In this document: piece after piece, positions 1 through 6,453 of the stretch
How the letters are laid out: each line of letters starts with the position of its first letter
Position numbering within the stretch: the first letter of the stretch is position 1
NCBI GenBank assembly: GCA_030432455.1
Contig: JAUIHC010000041.1
Location: forward strand, 1 to 13,326
Origin: Phycisphaerae bacterium
GTDB lineage: Bacteria > Planctomycetota > Phycisphaerae > Phycisphaerales > SM1A02
Reading direction: 5' to 3'
DNA: 13,326 nucleotides
Program-made: the position numbers and the translations under genes
Notes under the pieces: generated by a model
The model's input: only the letters and a program-made list of their open reading frames with translations
Told to the model about the DNA's origin: nothing
The model's database searches: none

Positions 1-931
1 TGCGATCGGTCGCGGGATCGATGGTGGCCGAACGGGTGTTCGTGACGAACTCTCCGTCGCGGATCTTCACGGTCGCCCCGGCCGCCGTTCGACCGTGGCG
101 CCGCAGCCGGGTGGACACCCGCTCGACATGCCGAAGCAGCACCGCCTCGACCTCGGCCGGATCGGCGAGATCCACGCCGAATGTCTGTTCGTGCCCGATC
201 GACTTCGCGGTGCGATCGCCGTGGACCGGACGATCGTCGATGCCCCGGGCGAGTTCCGCGAATCGGGCGGCGCCGTCGCCGAACACGGTCCGCAGGTGCG
301 CCGGATCCGCGTTCTGCAGGTCGCGGAAGGTGCGGATGCCGCGGGCCTCGCACCGCGCGGCGGTCTTCGGACCGATGCCCCACATCCGCGCGATCGGCAG
401 CGGAGCGAGTCGTTCGGCGAGTCCCTCGGCGCCGATCACCACCAGCCCGTCGGGCTTCTCGAGATCCGAGGCGATCTTCGCCACGAACTTGCACGGCGCC
501 ACCCCGACACTCGCGGTCAGGTCGAGCTCCTCCCGGATCCGCGCTCGAAGCGTCGTCGCGATGGCACGACCGTCGCCGAGGAGACGCCGCGATCCGGTGA
601 CATCCACGAACGCCTCGTCGATCGAGAGCGGTTCGACGAGCGGCGAGGCGGACTCCAGGATCTCCATGATCCGACGACTGTCCGCCTCGTAGCGGCCGAA
701 CCCCGGGGAGACGACCACGGCCTCCGGGCAGCGTCGCAGCGCCTCGGCCATCGGCATCGCGGATCGGCAGCCGAAGCGGCGGGCCTCGTAGCTCGCCGCG
801 GCGACCACCCCGCGCCCGCCGCGGCCGCCGACCAGAACCGGACGCCCCCGCAGCGTCGGATCGTCACGCTGCTCCACGGATGCGAAGAACGCATCCATGT
901 CCACATGCAGGATCGTCCGCGGGTCGCTCAC
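1..931 (-). CDS. dinB: DNA polymerase IV (Y-family translesion polymerase), 3' end beyond window
   Basis: Error-prone lesion-bypass DNA polymerase acting in the cytoplasm at stalled forks. The frame is open for 310 codons from a GTG at 931 to the window edge, where the gene is cut; family members are usually about 350-400 residues, so part of the little-finger domain is missing. Visible signatures are HVDMDAFFASVE (residues 9-20, first metal-binding Asp11 and the steric-gate Phe16), SYEAR with RSAMPM (palm/fingers, about 47-61), PLSIDEAFVD (101-110, catalytic Asp105 and Glu106), GVAPCKFVAKIASDLEKPDG (143-162) and the helix-hairpin-helix MWGIGPKTA (183-191). The GTG is preferred because starting at Met12 would delete catalytic Asp11; GGGAG lies only 3 nt upstream of it. 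The GTG overlaps the TGA of the upstream substrate-binding-protein gene as GTGA, so translation is probably coupled. The family is certain; its place in a transporter operon is odd. Confidence 0.96.
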   Translation of the reverse strand, partial: MSDPRTILHVDMDAFFASVEQRDDPTLRGRPVLVGGRGGRGVVAAASYEARRFGCRSAMPMAEALRRCPEAVVVSPGFGRYEADSRRIMEILESASPLVEPLSIDEAFVDVTGSRRLLGDGRAIATTLRARIREELDLTASVGVAPCKFVAKIASDLEKPDGLVVIGAEGLAERLAPLPIARMWGIGPKTAARCEARGIRTFRDLQNADPAHLRTVFGDGAARFAELARGIDDRPVHGDRTAKSIGHEQTFGVDLADPAEVEAVLLRHVERVSTRLRRHGRTAAGATVKIRDGEFVTNTRSATIDPATDR

Positions 932-1983
932 CGGCTCCCGACGACGGGATTGACGAAGAGGCCCTCGATGCGGCCTCGGGCGGACGCATCGATCTCGCCG
1001 AGCTCGATCAACTGATCGACGAAGGTGTTCCAGCGATCGGCGGTCATCCATCCGATCCGATGCTCGTCCGTCGTCTCGGATCGGACGAACGCGGGAAGCG
1101 CCGCGACCGCGAGCTCCAGCGTGCGGGGCGTGAAGTCGGGGTTGAGCTCCGCGATCCGATCGTTGACCGGTCCGGGATTCGCGAGATACGCGTCCCAGCC
1201 CTCGCTCACCGCCTCGACCAGCTTCGCGACGACTTCGGGTTCCTTCTGGAGCATCTCCTCCCGCACCGCGAGCACCACGTCGTACGGGTCGAACCCGGTG
1301 TCCGCGACGAGGAACATGCGGGTCGCGACGCCGTCGGCCTCGAGCTGCACGGGTTCGGCGGTCGCGAACGCCTGCATCGCGACGACCTCGTCGGCGAGGA
1401 ACGGGGCCAGCGATCCGGTGTACGGCACCCGCACCAGCGGGCTCGGACCGAATCGGCGATCGAGCCACTTCAGGTACGGAAGACCGTCGCCCACCATGAA
1501 CGCACCCTCCGACGCCCAGAGCTCCTCCAGCGTCGAGAAGGGCGACTCCCGCCGCACCACGATCGCCCTCGGGGCCTTCTGGAAGCTTGCGTGCACCGCG
1601 ACGATCCGTCCTCCGGACGCCCGCAGCGTGACCAGCTGCGAACCGGCGACGATCGCGGCATCGACCTTGCCCGCGGCCAGCAATTGAGGCCCGGGGACGT
1701 CGGCTCCCCCGGGCAGCAGGGTGACATCGAGGCCGCGACGCTCGAAGCCACCGTCGAGTGCGGCCGCGTAGAGCCCGCCGAACTCCGGCTCGGGGAACCA
1801 GTTGAGCTGCACGCGGAGCGGTCGCGGGCCGGATGCCGGTGCCGCATCCCCGGCGGGACCGCAGGCGACCGGCACCGCCGAGACCGCCACCGCCCCGACG
1901 AGCAGGATCAGGGCGTGCAGTCGGGCGAGGATCACGGAGTTGGACATGATTCGGAGTTCCGGCGGTCGAGGTGGCGGCGTCAC
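928..1983 (-). CDS. ABC transporter substrate-binding protein, NMT1/SsuA/ThiY-like
   Basis: Exported solute receptor of an ABC importer of the nitrate/sulfonate/taurine/thiamine-pyrimidine class; 351 residues from the GTG at 1983. A hydrophobic segment (about residues 17-38) looks like a signal peptide, ending near AVPVACG. Cys41 could be lipidated, but Pro at -3 makes a poor lipobox. The mature part opens with PLRVQLNWFPEPEFGGLYAA (55-74), typical of NMT1/THI5-like proteins that resemble ThiY. The next segments, KVDAAIVAGSQLV and a later PYTGSLAPFLADEVVAMQ, fit the periplasmic-binding fold. The GTG overlaps the permease stop as GTGA but has no Shine-Dalgarno. An in-frame ATG at 1947 (weak GGA upstream) gives a cleaner signal peptide and is a real alternative. 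The ligand cannot be read from the sequence. It lies directly downstream of its permease and ATPase and upstream of dinB. Confidence 0.9.
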   Translation of the reverse strand: MTPPPRPPELRIMSNSVILARLHALILLVGAVAVSAVPVACGPAGDAAPASGPRPLRVQLNWFPEPEFGGLYAAALDGGFERRGLDVTLLPGGADVPGPQLLAAGKVDAAIVAGSQLVTLRASGGRIVAVHASFQKAPRAIVVRRESPFSTLEELWASEGAFMVGDGLPYLKWLDRRFGPSPLVRVPYTGSLAPFLADEVVAMQAFATAEPVQLEADGVATRMFLVADTGFDPYDVVLAVREEMLQKEPEVVAKLVEAVSEGWDAYLANPGPVNDRIAELNPDFTPRTLELAVAALPAFVRSETTDEHRIGWMTADRWNTFVDQLIELGEIDASARGRIEGLFVNPVVGSR

Positions 1984-2759
1984 CGGGCCGAGGCGTGCCA
2001 GCGCCGCAGCAGCGCCCAGCCGATGCCGTTGACGATACCGAACAGCACGAATCCCAGACCCGCCGCGAGCGTGATCGCCGCGAAGACCGTCGGGGTCCGA
2101 TTCTGCTTGAGCGCACTGGTGATGACGCCGCCGAGCGGCGCGGCGTCACCGCCGAATCCGCCGGTGAACTCGCCGACGATCGCCCCGATCACCGCAAGCC
2201 CGGCCGCGATGCGGAGACCCGTGAAGACGCTCGGAAGCGACCAGGGCAGACCGAGCGACCACCACGCCCGCACCCGGCCGGCCCCGTGGATCCGGAAGAT
2301 CTCCTGCAACCCGGGATCGACCGACTGCAGACCGTCGAGGGTGCCCGCGACCACCGGAAAGAGCGACACGATGCACGCCGAGGCCGCGACGCTGGGCAGT
2401 CCGTAGCCGAACCAGATGACGAGCATCGGCGCGATCGCGACCAGCGGCACCATCTGCAGGAGCAGCGCGAGCGGGTAGACGCCGCGACGCGCGAGCGGCA
2501 CCAGCGACAGGACGCTGCCCGCGACGATGCCGATCGCCGCACTGCCGACGAATCCCAGTCCGGTCGCCAGCGCGGTGCGACCGGACGCGGCGAGCAGACG
2601 ATCGCGGTCGTCGATCATGGCGCGACCGATCCGGCGCGGCGACGGCAGCAGATACTCGGGTACCGCGAAGAACCACACCGCGAGCTCCCAGAACAGGAGC
2701 GCCCCGAGCACCACGACGATCGGCGGCCACGCCGCCCGCCAGAGCCGCGCCGCGATCAT
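1980..2759 (-). CDS. ABC transporter permease, SsuC/TauC/ThiX-like
   Basis: Inner-membrane channel subunit of the importer, 259 residues. It has about six hydrophobic segments (roughly residues 12-33, 65-88, 96-118, 124-142, 180-197, 226-250). Between the fourth and fifth is the cytoplasmic EAA-type coupling loop: EIFRIHGAGRVRAWWSLGLP, about 153-172, with the conserved Gly159 and terminal Leu-Pro. It matches the BPD_transp_1 family in length and layout. The ATG at 2759 is well supported: GGAGG lies 7 nt upstream (2767-2771 on the minus strand), and the ATG overlaps the stop of the ATPase gene as ATGA. The same frame stays open further upstream, but that stretch lies inside the ATPase gene and has no family resemblance. 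The downstream stop overlaps the candidate GTG start of the binding-protein gene. Subfamily and substrate are inferred only from the neighbouring binding protein. Confidence 0.93.
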   Translation of the reverse strand: MIAARLWRAAWPPIVVVLGALLFWELAVWFFAVPEYLLPSPRRIGRAMIDDRDRLLAASGRTALATGLGFVGSAAIGIVAGSVLSLVPLARRGVYPLALLLQMVPLVAIAPMLVIWFGYGLPSVAASACIVSLFPVVAGTLDGLQSVDPGLQEIFRIHGAGRVRAWWSLGLPWSLPSVFTGLRIAAGLAVIGAIVGEFTGGFGGDAAPLGGVITSALKQNRTPTVFAAITLAAGLGFVLFGIVNGIGWALLRRWHASAR

Positions 2760-3511
2760 GGCGTCGCCTCCAACCCCTGCCGAAGCACGTCGAGCACCCT
2801 CGTCTGCATCACGGCGAACTCGGGATCGCCGCGAAGCGCCGCGTCCCGGGTCGGGAACGGGATCTGGAATCGCTCGATGATCCGAGCCGGCCGCGGCGAC
2901 ATCACGACCACCTCGTCCCCGAGGAACACCGCCTCGGAGATCGAATGCGTGACCAGGAGCACCGTGATGCCCGTGCCCCGCACGATCGCGGCCAGTTCCT
3001 CGTCGAGTCGGAACCGGGTCACCTCGTCGAGCGCCCCGAACGGCTCGTCGAGAAGCAGCAGACGCGGATTCGAGACGAGCGCCCGCGCCACTGCGGCCCG
3101 CATCCGCATGCCGCCGGAGAGCTGTGCCGGAAGCCGGTCGGCGGCATCGGAGAGTCCGACCATCGCCAGCCTCGCATCCGCGGCGGCGAGCGCCTCCGTC
3201 CGGGATCGCCCCGCGAGTTCGAGCGGAAGGGCGACGTTGCGGCGCACGCTGCGCCACGGCAGCAGTCGCGGCTCCTGGAAGCAGAACCCGATCGGCACCG
3301 TCGGATCGCGCACCACCTCGCCGGAGGTCGGGGCGTCCAGACCGCCGATGATCCGAAGCACGGTGCTCTTTCCGCAGCCGGTCGGACCGATGAGCACCGT
3401 GATGGTGCCGGGCGAGAGCTGGAGATCCACCCCGCCGACCGCCTCGACCTCACCGCGCTCTCCGCGGAAGGTCCGACGAAGATCGCGCACCTCGGCGACC
3501 GGCCCGCTCAC
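2756..3511 (-). CDS. ABC transporter ATP-binding protein, SsuB/TauB-like
   Basis: Nucleotide-binding subunit that powers the importer from the cytoplasmic face; 251 residues. All ABC motifs are intact: Walker A GPTGCGKST (42-50), Q-loop Gln79 in FCFQEPRLLPW, signature LSGGM (131-135), Walker B LLLLDEPFGALD (151-162) and the switch His189 in LLVTHSISEA. The QEPRLLPW and DEPFGALD versions are characteristic of the sulfonate/taurine/nitrate branch. The GTG start at 3511 has GGAG 8 nt upstream (3520-3523 on the minus strand) and overlaps the stop of the P-type ATPase gene as GTGA. The gene ends in an ATGA overlap with the permease. Nothing is missing, so it should be active. The substrate is not determined. 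Confidence 0.95.
   Translation of the reverse strand: MSGPVAEVRDLRRTFRGERGEVEAVGGVDLQLSPGTITVLIGPTGCGKSTVLRIIGGLDAPTSGEVVRDPTVPIGFCFQEPRLLPWRSVRRNVALPLELAGRSRTEALAAADARLAMVGLSDAADRLPAQLSGGMRMRAAVARALVSNPRLLLLDEPFGALDEVTRFRLDEELAAIVRGTGITVLLVTHSISEAVFLGDEVVVMSPRPARIIERFQIPFPTRDAALRGDPEFAVMQTRVLDVLRQGLEATP
2767..2771 (-). promoter_or_regulatory. Shine-Dalgarno of the permease gene
   Basis: A perfect GGAGG on the minus strand, 7 nt before the ATG at 2759. It lies inside the end of the ABC ATPase gene. It settles the permease start and shows that the overlapping gene has its own ribosome site rather than depending only on re-initiation. Confidence 0.75.
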
Positions 3512-5472
3512 GACGCGGACTCCGGCGATCGAGGACGCCCGCCGTCCGTATCGCGGATCGCCAGCAGCCGGAGTGCGTTGAGCACCACGGCGACGGTGCT
3601 GCCCTCGTGCAGCACCACGGCGAGCGAGAGCGCGATCGACCCTGTCGAACCGAGCACGATCAGCAGCAGCACCATGCCCATCGACCCGATCACGTTCTGT
3701 CGGATCACCGAGCGGGTGCGGCGGGCTGTCTCGATCGCGAAGGGGAGTCGCCCGAGATCGTCGCGCACCAGCGCGACGTCCGCCGCCTCGAGGGCGACGT
3801 CGGTCCCGCTTCCTCCCATCGCCACGCCGACGGTCGCGGCGGCGAGCGCGGGCGCGTCGTTGACACCGTCGCCGACCATCGCGACCGCACCGTGCGCGTC
3901 CCGCAGGGCGGTGACCTCATCGATCTTCTGCTCGGGGAGCAGCCCGAAACGCACCTCATCGACGCCGAGTCGCGACGCCACCACCCTCGCCGGACCCTCG
4001 CGATCGCCGGTCAGCATGACGAGCGGTCCGAGTCCCATGCCGCGAAGGCGTTCGATGGCCCGGGGCGCCTCCGGCCGCTCGATGTCGGCGAGGCCGATCA
4101 CGCCGATCGCCGTCGCGTCCAGCGCCACGAAGGCGGTGGTCAGACCTTCGCTCGACATCCGCTCCGCGGCGGTCCGAAGTCGATCGCCGATCTCGACGCT
4201 CTCGGCGGCGAGCAGATGGGCGCCGCCGACCAGCACCACCTGCCCCCTCATCCGGCCGGTCATGCCACGGCCGGGCACGACCGTCGCCTCGTCGGGGGCG
4301 GGGACGGTCACGCCCGCGTCGGCGGCCGCCCGCACCACCGCCTCCGCAAGCGGATGCGTGCTCTGCGACTCGATCGAGGCCGCGATCTCCAGCACGCGGG
4401 CCTCGGCGACATCGGGACCCGCGACCACCTCGCGGACGGACGGCCTTCCTTCGGTGAGCGTGCCCGTCTTGTCGAACGCGACGGCGCGGACCTCACCCAG
4501 CGCCTCGATCGCCTCGCCGCCCTTGACCAGCACGCCGCCCCGCGCCGCGCGGGCGATCCCCGCGAGCACCGACGCAGGCGTCGAGATCGCGAGTGCGCAC
4601 GGCGATGCGCCGACCAGCACGGTCAAGGCCCGGGTGATCGCCTCCGACCAGGTCAGCCACTCCAGCATCGGCGGCACCACCATCAGCAGGGCCACCACCA
4701 CGATCACGATCGGCACATAGACCCGCGTGAAACGCTCGGCCGTCCGCTGGGAGGGCGCCTTCCGCTGCTCGGCCTCCTCGACGAGGCGGACCATGCGGGC
4801 CATGAGCGTCTCGCCCGCGGGACGGGTGGCCTCGATCTCGATCGTGGCGTCGAGATTCAGCGTCCCCGCGAAGACGTCGCCCCCCGGCTCCACCCGGACC
4901 GGCACGCTCTCGCCGGTGATCGGGCTCTGGTCGATGCCGCCGGTACCGACGAGGACTCGGCCGTCGATCGGGATCCGCTCGGTCGAATGCACCCGGACGC
5001 GGTCCCCGGGAACGAGTTCGGCGACGGGCACGATCTCCTCGCGACCGTCGGGCGTGATCCGCCGGGCCTCGTCGGGGGCGTAGGTCCCGAGGGCGTCGAT
5101 CGCGCCGCGAGCCCGCTGGAGGGCGAGATCCTCGAGGGCGTGACCGAGCGCGAAGAGGAACAGCAGGACCGCGGCCTCGCCGAATCCACCGAGCAGCGTC
5201 GCCCCCAACGCGGCGAGAAGCATGAGCAGATCGACGTCCAGACGACCGCGAAGAAGTTGCCGACCGGTGTCCACCACCACGTCGGCGGCGGCCACCAGCA
5301 TCGCGGTCAGGTACAGGGCATCTCGGAGGACCGGCTGGTCCAGTCCCCCGACCGAGGCTCCCGCGACCAGCAGCACGCCACTCCCGATCGCCGCCAGCTG
5401 GTGCCGACCGATCCGCATCGGGACCGTCGCCGTCGCGGGCGTCGAGGAGGCACTGGAGGAGGGATCGGTCAT
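3508..5472 (-). CDS. P1B-type metal-transporting ATPase, P1B-4 (CoaT/CtpD-like) subgroup
   Basis: Membrane pump that couples ATP hydrolysis to movement of a transition metal, usually efflux; 654 residues. Motifs in order: actuator TGES (186-189), metal-site Ser-Pro-Cys in the sixth membrane helix (290-292, within VGASPCALA), phosphorylation loop DKTGTLT (334-340, Asp334), the P1B-specific His-Pro (373-374), TGDR (488-491), hinge GDGVNDAPAL (534-543), and HEGST (622-626) in the last helix region. Ser-Pro-Cys in place of Cys-Pro-Cys, a HEG(G/S)T element, and no N-terminal heavy-metal-binding domain place it in P1B-4, whose known members handle Co, Fe, Ni or Zn. The exact metal is inference. The ATG at 5472 has no clear Shine-Dalgarno; an ATG at 5418 (Met19) is possible and removes only a Ser/Thr-rich tail. 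It heads a run of five overlapping genes. Confidence 0.95.
   Translation of the reverse strand: MTDPSSSASSTPATATVPMRIGRHQLAAIGSGVLLVAGASVGGLDQPVLRDALYLTAMLVAAADVVVDTGRQLLRGRLDVDLLMLLAALGATLLGGFGEAAVLLFLFALGHALEDLALQRARGAIDALGTYAPDEARRITPDGREEIVPVAELVPGDRVRVHSTERIPIDGRVLVGTGGIDQSPITGESVPVRVEPGGDVFAGTLNLDATIEIEATRPAGETLMARMVRLVEEAEQRKAPSQRTAERFTRVYVPIVIVVVALLMVVPPMLEWLTWSEAITRALTVLVGASPCALAISTPASVLAGIARAARGGVLVKGGEAIEALGEVRAVAFDKTGTLTEGRPSVREVVAGPDVAEARVLEIAASIESQSTHPLAEAVVRAAADAGVTVPAPDEATVVPGRGMTGRMRGQVVLVGGAHLLAAESVEIGDRLRTAAERMSSEGLTTAFVALDATAIGVIGLADIERPEAPRAIERLRGMGLGPLVMLTGDREGPARVVASRLGVDEVRFGLLPEQKIDEVTALRDAHGAVAMVGDGVNDAPALAAATVGVAMGGSGTDVALEAADVALVRDDLGRLPFAIETARRTRSVIRQNVIGSMGMVLLLIVLGSTGSIALSLAVVLHEGSTVAVVLNALRLLAIRDTDGGRPRSPESAS
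3520..3523 (-). promoter_or_regulatory. Shine-Dalgarno of the ABC ATPase gene
   Basis: GGAG on the minus strand, 8 nt before the GTG at 3511 and inside the 3' end of the P-type ATPase gene. It supports the GTG as the real start and hence the 4-nt overlap. Confidence 0.65.
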
Positions 5473-5644
5473 CGAGGTTCGAAGGGGTCACCCGGGACCG
5501 GCAGGGGGGTCCGGGAAGTCGGGAGCCTATGCCGAGCGGGCGGGTTCCACCGGGCCGCGGCGAGGGGGCGCGGCCGATTCCTGCGGACGCGAGCCTCCGA
5601 TCGCCGATCACACCTCCCCCACCTTCACGATCTCCGAGCCACGA
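5473..5644. other. Divergent intergenic spacer between the transporter/dinB unit and the SirB1-like gene
   Basis: This 172-bp non-coding spacer should hold the promoters of both divergent units. No convincing -35/-10 pair was found on either strand. The best minus-strand -10-like hexamer is TAGGCT near 5524-5529, with no well-placed -35. TPP-riboswitch core elements (CUGAGA, ACCUGA) were looked for because of the ThiY-like binding protein and are absent. The only clear structure is the hairpin listed separately. Confidence 0.5.
5553..5575. other. GC-rich inverted repeat in the divergent spacer
   Basis: GGCCGCG (5553-5559) pairs exactly with CGCGGCC (5569-5575) across a 9-nt loop rich in G (plus strand). 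It can fold in the leader of either divergent transcript or serve as an operator. With no run of T it is not a typical intrinsic terminator. In DNA this GC-rich, a 7-bp GC-only match may also be chance. Confidence 0.35.
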
Positions 5645-5647
5645 GTG

Positions 5648-6346
5648 ATGATCGACTGGACCGACCGCTACCTCGCCTCCCTGACCGACCTCGACCGCTA
5701 CCACGATCTCGTGGACGCGGTGCTGGCCCTGAGCGCCCACCGTCGGCCGGAGCTCGATCCGGACCTCACGCACGCCCGGCTGGAGAGCATCGCGCATCGA
5801 GTGCGCTGTCAGGTGCCCCACCTCGCGAGTCGCCACCGCACCAACGGCCCGCGGGGCGTGGACGGCGTGCTGGCCCATCTTCATGAGGCGTTGTTCGAGG
5901 AGCTCGGGCTCGGACGGCAGTCGGACGTGATCCCCCACCCTGATGCCATCGACCTCGATCTCGTCCTTCAGGGGGTGCCCGGCCTCCCGGTGGCCTGCGG
6001 ACTGGCCTACTGCGCCGTCGCGGAGCGGGTCGGGCTCGATGTCTTCGGTATCGACCTTCCCGGGGCGTTCCTCGTGGCCGTCCGGGACGTCGCCAACCGA
6101 CGGATCACCGTCCTGGACCCCGGCCATGGCGGCCGACTCATCGATGGAGGCGACTTCCGGGAGCTCGCCCGCGGCGTCGACGACACCCTGGACCCCCGTC
6201 AGCTGCTGACCCCCGCGCTTCCCGCGATCTGGCTCCGGCGCTGGCTCCGGGATCTCTCGCTGGCCAGTGTCCGCAGCGGCGAGGTCCACCTGCTCGACTC
6301 CTGGGCCCGGCTCTCGACCGAGACCGAGGAGATTCTCGGAGCCTGA
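5648..6346 (+). CDS. SirB1/transglutaminase-like family protein
   Basis: 232 residues, no signal peptide or membrane segment, so probably cytoplasmic. The centre matches the SirB1 (YchA-like, transglutaminase-fold) domain: LHEALFEELGLG (78-89), then LDLVLQGVPGLPVACGLAYC (103-122), AVAERVGLDVFGIDLPGAFL (123-142) and ITVLDPGHGGRLID (153-166). These correspond to the family pattern of a VL..R.G.Pi.L...Y...A.R.Gl...G...P.hF block followed by an iDp..gG block. The biochemical role of the family is poorly defined; no enzymatic activity is claimed here. Where most relatives have His before Phe in the P-x-H-F segment, this protein has Ala140. It is shorter than E. coli SirB1 (about 270 residues). The ATG at 5648 is preceded by an in-frame GTG at 5645; neither has a strong Shine-Dalgarno. 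It stands alone, divergent from the transporter unit. Confidence 0.8.
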   Translation: MIDWTDRYLASLTDLDRYHDLVDAVLALSAHRRPELDPDLTHARLESIAHRVRCQVPHLASRHRTNGPRGVDGVLAHLHEALFEELGLGRQSDVIPHPDAIDLDLVLQGVPGLPVACGLAYCAVAERVGLDVFGIDLPGAFLVAVRDVANRRITVLDPGHGGRLIDGGDFRELARGVDDTLDPRQLLTPALPAIWLRRWLRDLSLASVRSGEVHLLDSWARLSTETEEILGA

Positions 6347-6371
6347 GGTCGGGAGTCGGACATCCGGACCC

Positions 6372-6393
6372 GGAATCCATGGTCTGCGATTCC
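6372..6393 (+). terminator. Weak stem-loop downstream of the SirB1-like gene
   Basis: GGAATC (6372-6377) pairs with GATTCC (6388-6393) around a 10-nt loop, 25 nt after the stop. No T-tract follows and the stem is only 6 bp, so its role as a terminator is a guess based on position. Confidence 0.22.
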
Positions 6394-6417
6394 AGGAGCG
6401 ATCGAGCCTCCAAACAC

Positions 6418-6446
6418 TTGGATTTCACGGATCCTAGGCCTATCCT
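6418..6446 (+). promoter_or_regulatory. Candidate sigma70-like promoter of the first prepilin gene
   Basis: TTGGAT (6418-6423) and TATCCT (6441-6446) are separated by exactly 17 bp, in a locally AT-richer patch of an otherwise very GC-rich region. Matches are 3/6 to TTGACA and 4/6 to TATAAT. The predicted start of transcription falls within a few bases of the ATG at 6454. The mRNA would therefore have almost no leader, which agrees with the lack of a Shine-Dalgarno there. Confidence 0.4.
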
Positions 6447-6453
6447 GAACGCT

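Noticed and set aside
2760..3257. Upstream extension of the permease reading frame
   Set aside because: The frame is open to 3257 but overlaps the ABC ATPase and encodes Arg/Ala/Gly-rich sequence without hydrophobic segments. GGAGG plus the ATGA overlap place the start at 2759.
880..3581. Plus-strand open frames opposite the ABC transporter genes (880-2406 and 1971-3581)
   Set aside because: They cross several minus-strand genes with clear motifs and show only Arg, Ser and Pro-rich low complexity.
5222..5647. N-terminal extension of the SirB1-like gene back to 5222
   Set aside because: It would overlap the P-type ATPase start and add low-complexity Ser/Arg sequence; the family domain begins after 5648.
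5473..5647. TPP riboswitch in the leader of the transporter unit
   Set aside because: Looked for the CUGAGA and ACCUGA core elements because of the ThiY-like protein; neither is present on the relevant strand.
3607..5886. Long plus-strand open frame (759 codons) opposite the P-type ATPase
   Set aside because: Its product is rich in His, Arg, Asp and Gly in low-complexity runs with no family signature, and it is the mirror of a gene with every P1B motif intact. Explained by third-position GC bias.
4493..6289. Minus-strand open frame continuing from the SirB1-like region into the P-type ATPase in another frame
   Set aside because: Suggested a frameshifted or fused ATPase at first, but the true ATPase frame is unbroken from 5472 to 3508 with all motifs.
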